DNA from: Haemonchus contortus
Taxonomy: Eukaryota; Nematoda; Chromadorea; Rhabditida; Trichostrongylidae
Length of the DNA stretch: 64,000 nt
NCBI GenBank assembly: GCA_000469685.2
Contig: LS997564.1
Coordinates: 34,180,151 to 34,244,150, forward strand
Direction of reading: 5' to 3'
Under the pieces are notes generated by a model. It ran no database searches, was not told the DNA's origin, and saw only the letters and a list, made by a program, of their open reading frames with translations. Positions 59,455 to 64,000 of this stretch are shown here, piece by piece. The translations under genes and the position numbers were made by a program. Each line of letters opens with the position of its first letter. Within the stretch, counting starts at the first letter, position 1.

Positions 59455-59650
59455 GGTCCACGACCGCTCGCGCGACTGGTCGCTCGACTGATCGCGCGAT
59501 CTCTCGGGACCGTTCACGGCGGCACCCATAACTAGCGCGGCCTCCTCGACCAATCGAGCGACCGGTGGTGCGATCAGCCGAGCGACCAGTCGAGCCAACA
59601 GTCGCTCGCGAAAAGGGTCCGCGACCGGTCGGGCGACTGGTCGTTCGCAA
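59455..59650. repeat. G+C-rich array of CGACYGGTCG-like motifs
   Basis: Variants of gcgactggtcg, cgaccggtcg and gcgaccagtcg recur about ten times within 200 bases. They lie in the leader or gag start of the retrotransposon. Many units are self-complementary, so both strands translate to Arg/Ser-rich low-complexity peptides. No protein is inferred. Confidence 0.6.
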
Positions 59651-59959
59651 AATTGTGGACTATGAAAGATGCCACTCTATACCAGAAAGAGCACCCAGCT
59701 GGTATAATTTTCGGCCCATATCTACCCTACATGGTACTACTCTTCCAAAAGTCATGTATCAAGGACGCGTGCAGAACGCATAGGTTTCTGCGTTGCAACA
59801 AATTCGCCAATCGAAAACGCCTTGTCAGTAGTAAGTAGTTCTCGAGGTGAACTATTGAACTTACTTTAGAGTATCCAACGAAAATACTCAGAAATCTGAA
59901 CGCAAAGGATTTCTCAAAGAATTCAAAACCATACAAATTGAGATTCCTTGCCATCAAAC

Positions 59960-60935
59960 GCTACATGAAGCAGATGCTTTTCTAACAAGGCTAAAAACTC
60001 GCCTTGGGGAAGTGAAATGCGAACATGGGCGAAATTTGAGCCTAAACCCTTTCAAAAGAGAACCACTGGTTACATCAGGTGCAGCTGCATCTGCAAAAGA
60101 TTTGAGACCGAAGGCAGCAGTTGGCACTTTAAAAGAAACAGCGATGGTGTCAGGAAACTTTTCGGGCGGAAACACAAAAGATGTGTTAACTATCAACAAA
60201 AGGTACAGACATGGATGGAATGCAGTTCTATCAGGCTCCCTCAGATGAATATTCCTCGTTATCCTCGTTATTCTGGGGAATCTCTATTTTTCTGCGCTAT
60301 GTGCAATACAATGGTCCACCAAAATCTCTCTCTGAATGCTATGGAACTTTTCCCATAGCTTCGAGAGAGGGATTTGAAAATATACTACAGAAGGAGAGTC
60401 TAGCTGGAAAAGAGGCTAATGCTATCAAAGGCAGGCAAGTGATCACGGAAAATATGAGTGGATTATTGATACTTGTTAAAGACATATGATAACATAACTA
60501 ATTCACGCACCAATAAAGACTGTCCTCGCCGCCCGTGGTGAAAAGCAACGCAAAATCGTGTGAAGCTGTATTTGATAGTTTGAGAGCGCTCAATGAGATG
60601 ACTCCTTCAGCCTTCGTAATTGCAGACATTTACGATCCTATGTGGATTGCTATTGGGAACCATGCTGCAGAAACTTCCTCGTCAAGTTGTCGAGGAATTC
60701 TTTCGCGAAAATAGAGCCGGTGAAACGTATGCAGTTGGCGAACTACATATTAGATCAACTCGAAGTAATCATAATGAGACACATACATATATTGCTGAGC
60801 GCCTTACCCACCAAGATTAAGTGTACAAAAATGAAAACTTACGCACGGAGAAAGCGTATTGCAGAGCATTTTGCAACTTTTGCTAAAGAACTAACGAGAG
60901 GTCGCATGAGTGCTGTTCAATAAAAGAAGCACGCA
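59960..60935 (+). pseudogene. BEL/Pao gag remnant
   Basis: Pieces in different frames match the order of Pao-type gag: LPQMNIPRY (about 60235), a segment ending in GRQVITEN near 60455, a helical segment near 60560-60640 (CEAVFDSLRALNEM) and MLQKLPRQVVEEF near 60660. At least three frame changes separate them. A Cys/His region after 60900 may be the decayed zinc knuckle, though the spacing is not intact. Confidence 0.65.
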
Positions 60936-61099
60936 CACGTCAGAAGTGTTTTCAGAGGAGCATGACAGCAATAAATAAAACCAGAGTGAGAACCAAGCAG
61001 ACAGAGAGAAAAGTCTCGGAAATCAACGAGATCTTGCTCAAAATTTCATGCACTTTCACTAACAGCCGACTTTGAGGGGAAATAAAAAAGATATCAGAA

Positions 61100-61470
61100 C
61101 ACCGAGTGAATCATCACCACTGCAAGCACATCCCCTAAATATGTCATCCGCAGTGCTACGCCAACAGCTCAATCAAGTGCAATCTTGCAACATCGCGTCA
61201 GACGAGCAAATAGCACTTATGACTGCAGAAGGGTTGGTCCGGAACTATCTAAGCGATCAGTAACAAAGAGCGCTTTTTCATTCCGACAAGCGCACAATTG
61301 AGCTTGATTCTAGCGAATTCGGCTGAACACTTGGGTCCACCTGTGATGAAATCCGAGCAGTGCTCCCTGTCAGGATTGAGCAGGATGTCTGAGACATTTT
61401 TGAACCATCATGTAATACTAAGCATTCAAAAAGCGCAGGGACCAGAACTGCAATTTTTAATGAAAACCAA
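61100..61470 (+). pseudogene. BEL/Pao aspartic protease remnant
   Basis: The LMTAEG motif lies at about 61228-61245 and the AEHLG...MKSEQCSLSGLSRM segment at 61323-61385, typical of the Pao protease. The active-site DSG/DTG triplet expected just before is changed (the frame reads FFIPTSAQ), so the catalytic Asp is lost. Confidence 0.65.
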
Positions 61471-61788
61471 GCCTACCATAGCTACAGACTTTCCTGCAGC
61501 GTCTCGCCAATCGAGATATAAGATTCATGGAAAAAGAAAACCTGTTCCTTACAAATACGTCCATGCAAGGGGAATAACAGCTCCCCCATGGCCTAGTTGG
61601 GCTAAATCTCTATTCTTCTTTCATGGAAGAAACTATACCACCAATTCCATTACCTACTGGCCTTTGACTAGCGAGAACAGTATGCGGCCTCGCCGCCTAT
61701 GGGCGCGGTCAAGTGGGAGCAGGCGTTACTCACATAAGGTCCTATCCTATCTCCTGCAACACGGTGGTTTCAGATGCAGAAATGCTTA

Positions 61789-63600
61789 GAAACAGCCGAA
61801 TTGGAGGGTCTCGGTATTTCGACAAAAGAAGAGAAAGAGGACGATGCCGCACACACATATCTTTCACGATATGCAGATGATTGGTGATTAAATATGATGG
61901 CCGATCAAAGCGCGCCGTTTCCCCTGAAAAGAAATAATGTAGATCTTGCTAGTAATAACAACATGGCCCTACATCGGCTCAGATGAAACACTTGCAAGAA
62001 ACTCCGGAACGAAAGAATTGGTATATCAAGATCGTGAAACAATATCTCGCAGATGGCGTGATCGAAGAAGTGTGTGAGCCCGTGCATGAATCAGTAGGGA
62101 CCTACTATATGCCACACTCTGGAGTGTGGAGAGAATATAAACCCAATCCGCTCAGATTTGTCTTTGGCGCGTCCCTTAACACGTTGACGACAATGTCGCG
62201 CAATGGTGCGCGACAGCCAGTCTGTCTCATGGGACGATGTCGCCGCGCAATGCTGCGCGACGGTGCATTCTTCGATCAAAGTGTGTGTGCTCGTTCCGTT
62301 TTTTGTGCAGATTTTCAATTTAGGCTTATAAGTGTCCAAAATAGCACCGGCCACCTATTAAATTGATTTCAAGATGAATAATACAAATACAATACAAGAT
62401 CAACCGCAGGAGCCATATCGTCGCCGTCAAAACCACCTGCAGCATCATCGTCGCTGTCGAGCAGCCACTGGTCAAAAATTTCGTTGAGTCCTCCATTTCA
62501 ATATCCGGGCCACTCATGATGACAAAAATAATCGCAAGGATAATAATATTCTCAGAGATCCTATTTATATATCCCTAATTCAAATTTATCACCGCCAAAA
62601 TTGACCCCGGGTAGCCGCAAATCTTGGGCAAAACTTGAATACTGCTGGGAGGTTTGCGTATTTCAAATGTTTTTGAATGTAATCATTTTTTCAAGAAGTA
62701 ACAAATTTCCAAGAAGGGAACTGTGTCGTCCCACGGGACAGACACGAAGAAATTGGCTCGTCGTCAACGTGTTAAACAAAAGGGCCAGTTGTCACTGAAT
62801 GATGGCATTTATACTGGCGCATCTTTTGTGAATATGATTCATGACTTAATAGTCGCTAGTTGCACAAATCCATTCATTCTCGTTGCTAACATTCGATCAG
62901 CTTTAACGCAGATTCGAATTCACGAGTCACACCGTGATCTGTGCAGATTTCTTTGGATAAATGATCCTGAGAAATTACTCGATCGAATCAGTGTAATGAA
63001 TACAGATAGAAAAGACTCCCCTATATCATAATATCGGCCCCTAGCTCAATATGGATCTTTCAGCCTATCTGCAAAGTGTAACAAAACTCTCGCGAGAGAA
63101 ATTTTATCTTTACGTAGATAATGTTCTCGTGACAGCATACTTGATAGATGAAGCGTTAGACAAATGTGAAAAATCCAAGGCGCTGTTCTCAGCTCCTTGG
63201 ATTCTTTATATTTGTCTAACGCTCGGATTTGCGAGCATTCGTTAGCAACTGCCCTGAAGTAAATGCCTAGATAAGAGCAGAAGATAGAGCACCATATGAA
63301 CAAATGAAACTTCTCGGCATACCCTACAATCCCATATCGGATAAATATTCGTTGAAAACATCCTTTGCCTAGCCTGAAGTGAAGGGAGATTTCGTAATGC
63401 AGCATCACTCACTGTATGATCTTATTTGTCTGGGCGCACCGTTTATGGTAAGCAAAAAGCGCATGCTTAAAAGAATGTTCGCAAAGAAGCTTGATTGGGA
63501 CCTAAGGTTAATTCAGAGTTTGCTCTGGAATGGCAGAAAACCAGAGCTATCGACAAATTGTAGTGGGGATTCGGAGATCGGTAAGTTCTTTCTCGACTAG
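61789..63600 (+). pseudogene. BEL/Pao reverse transcriptase, interrupted
   Basis: Begins with the pre-RT segment ELEGLGI (61800), then a frame with YIKIVKQYLADGVIEEV (62020) and YYMPHSGVW (62104) up to RFVFGAS (about 62175). A 592 bp MITE follows. RT resumes with GQLSLND (62784) and RDLCRFLW (about 62935). Sequence is missing near 63040, and the YVDN active-site region lies at 63114. A small inverted duplication disrupts 63163-63235. The thumb/connection part (GAPFMVSKKRMLKRMFAKKL, 63435) closes it. Several stops occur. Confidence 0.8.
62180..62771 (-). mobile_element. piggyBac-type MITE inserted in the reverse transcriptase
   Basis: Inverted ends CACGTTGACGAC (62180) and its complement (to 62771) are bordered by TTAA at 62176-62179 and 62772-62775. 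Subterminal inverted blocks also pair (gtctgtctcatgggacga with the complement of gtcccacgggacagac). Inside, the minus strand carries an acidic N-terminus typical of piggyBac transposases (MSGPDIEMED, then in the next frame EIFDQWLLDSDDD), so it appears to be a deletion derivative of a piggyBac element. Confidence 0.8.
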
Positions 63601-63634
63601 GAAACTTATTATAAACCTCTTTTATGGGTTTTTG

Positions 63635-64000
63635 TAGATGCAAGCAACTCTGCGATTGTTGTATGGGAATACTTGGAAAATTCCAATTCTACCGCTGTAT
63701 CGCAACTAATCAGCGGTAGGGCAGAGGTTGCGCCGCAAAAGCGATCACTGTCTACTCCTTAGCCAGAGCTTCTTCCAGTTCTACTTGCCTTCCGATTGGC
63801 AGCATTACGAGTGACAGCTTCATTGCATTGAATTGGATCCGCACTGTACGGGAGGTCCCTCTAGCCGTGGCAACCCAAAGAGACAAAATTAAGGCACATA
63901 TAAGTCGATTATTTGCAATTGAGTGCCAAGATCCACCCCAACGGCTCATCAACCACAATGAGCGATCCCTACTAACCAACATTGAGGCAGTCGAGACAAG
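63635..64000 (+). pseudogene. BEL/Pao RNase H and start of the connecting region
   Basis: Contains the VAPQKRSLSTP and ELLPVLLAFRLAALRV pattern (63730-63810) typical of Pao RNase H, with a stop between. In another frame SDSFIALNWIRT (about 63809) is followed by a VATQRDKI-type stretch. The fragment is cut by the window end. Confidence 0.7.

Larger units (their letters stand above)
59100..64000 (+). mobile_element. Decayed BEL/Pao LTR retrotransposon, cut by the window end
   Basis: In plus-strand order: a likely 5' LTR end near 59330, a tRNA-Gly-type primer-binding site, gag-like sequence (about 59960-60935), an aspartic protease (about 61100-61470), reverse transcriptase (about 61789-63600) and RNase H (about 63635-64000). 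This gag-PR-RT-RH order with these motifs is BEL/Pao. Every domain contains frameshifts or stops, so it is an old copy. The LTR start was not determined, and the 3' LTR and integrase lie beyond the window. Confidence 0.85.

Noticed and set aside
1..64000. CRISPR arrays, bacterial operons, phage or plasmid features
   Set aside because: The window has spliced genes and eukaryotic transposons. No regularly spaced short direct repeats with unique spacers were seen.

Overview
This is eukaryotic, nematode-type DNA. Introns are bounded by GT and a TTTCAG-like acceptor, and some acceptors lie directly upstream of start codons, as expected for spliced-leader trans-splicing. One gene is a MAPK15/ERK7 orthologue whose kinase domain reads like the rhabditid nematode protein. 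Large introns packed with SINE-like, mariner, MITE and BEL/Pao sequence suggest a clade V nematode (rhabditid/strongylid group) with an expanded genome. I cannot name the species. It is not bacterial: there are no operons, and most open frames are noise.

Layout. 1-7.6 kb: no gene, a few SINE-like copies. 7.65-10.24 kb (minus): an uncharacterised Ser/Glu-rich protein with at least three exons and a poly(A) signal. 10.4-31.6 kb: about 21 kb without a convincing gene, but with a ~270 bp tRNA-derived SINE-like family, a TTAA-flanked MITE and an internally deleted mariner. 31.65-48.38 kb (plus): mapk-15, 11 exons spread over 16.7 kb and encoding a 477-residue kinase. Its introns hold a ~400 bp tandem repeat, three MITEs and a 1.9 kb fold-back. 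50.24-57.32 kb (minus): a secreted class 3 lipase of seven exons, tail-to-tail with mapk-15, with a second deleted mariner and a MITE in its introns. 58.42-59.09 kb: a dispersed repeat leading into an almost perfect 399 bp palindrome. 59.1-64.0 kb (plus): a decayed BEL/Pao retrotransposon (primer-binding site, gag, protease, RT, RNase H) whose RT is split by a 592 bp piggyBac-type MITE. The element runs off the window end.

The three host genes have no obvious shared pathway: a cilium-linked atypical MAP kinase, a secreted lipase and an unknown protein. The rest is mobile-element biology. Families recur inside and outside genes: one TTAA MITE family occurs at 13.5, 35.5 and 51.8 kb, and one palindromic MITE family occurs in two mapk-15 introns. 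Exon boundaries were worked out by eye from splice consensus and codon phase. Boundaries of old repeats are approximate.
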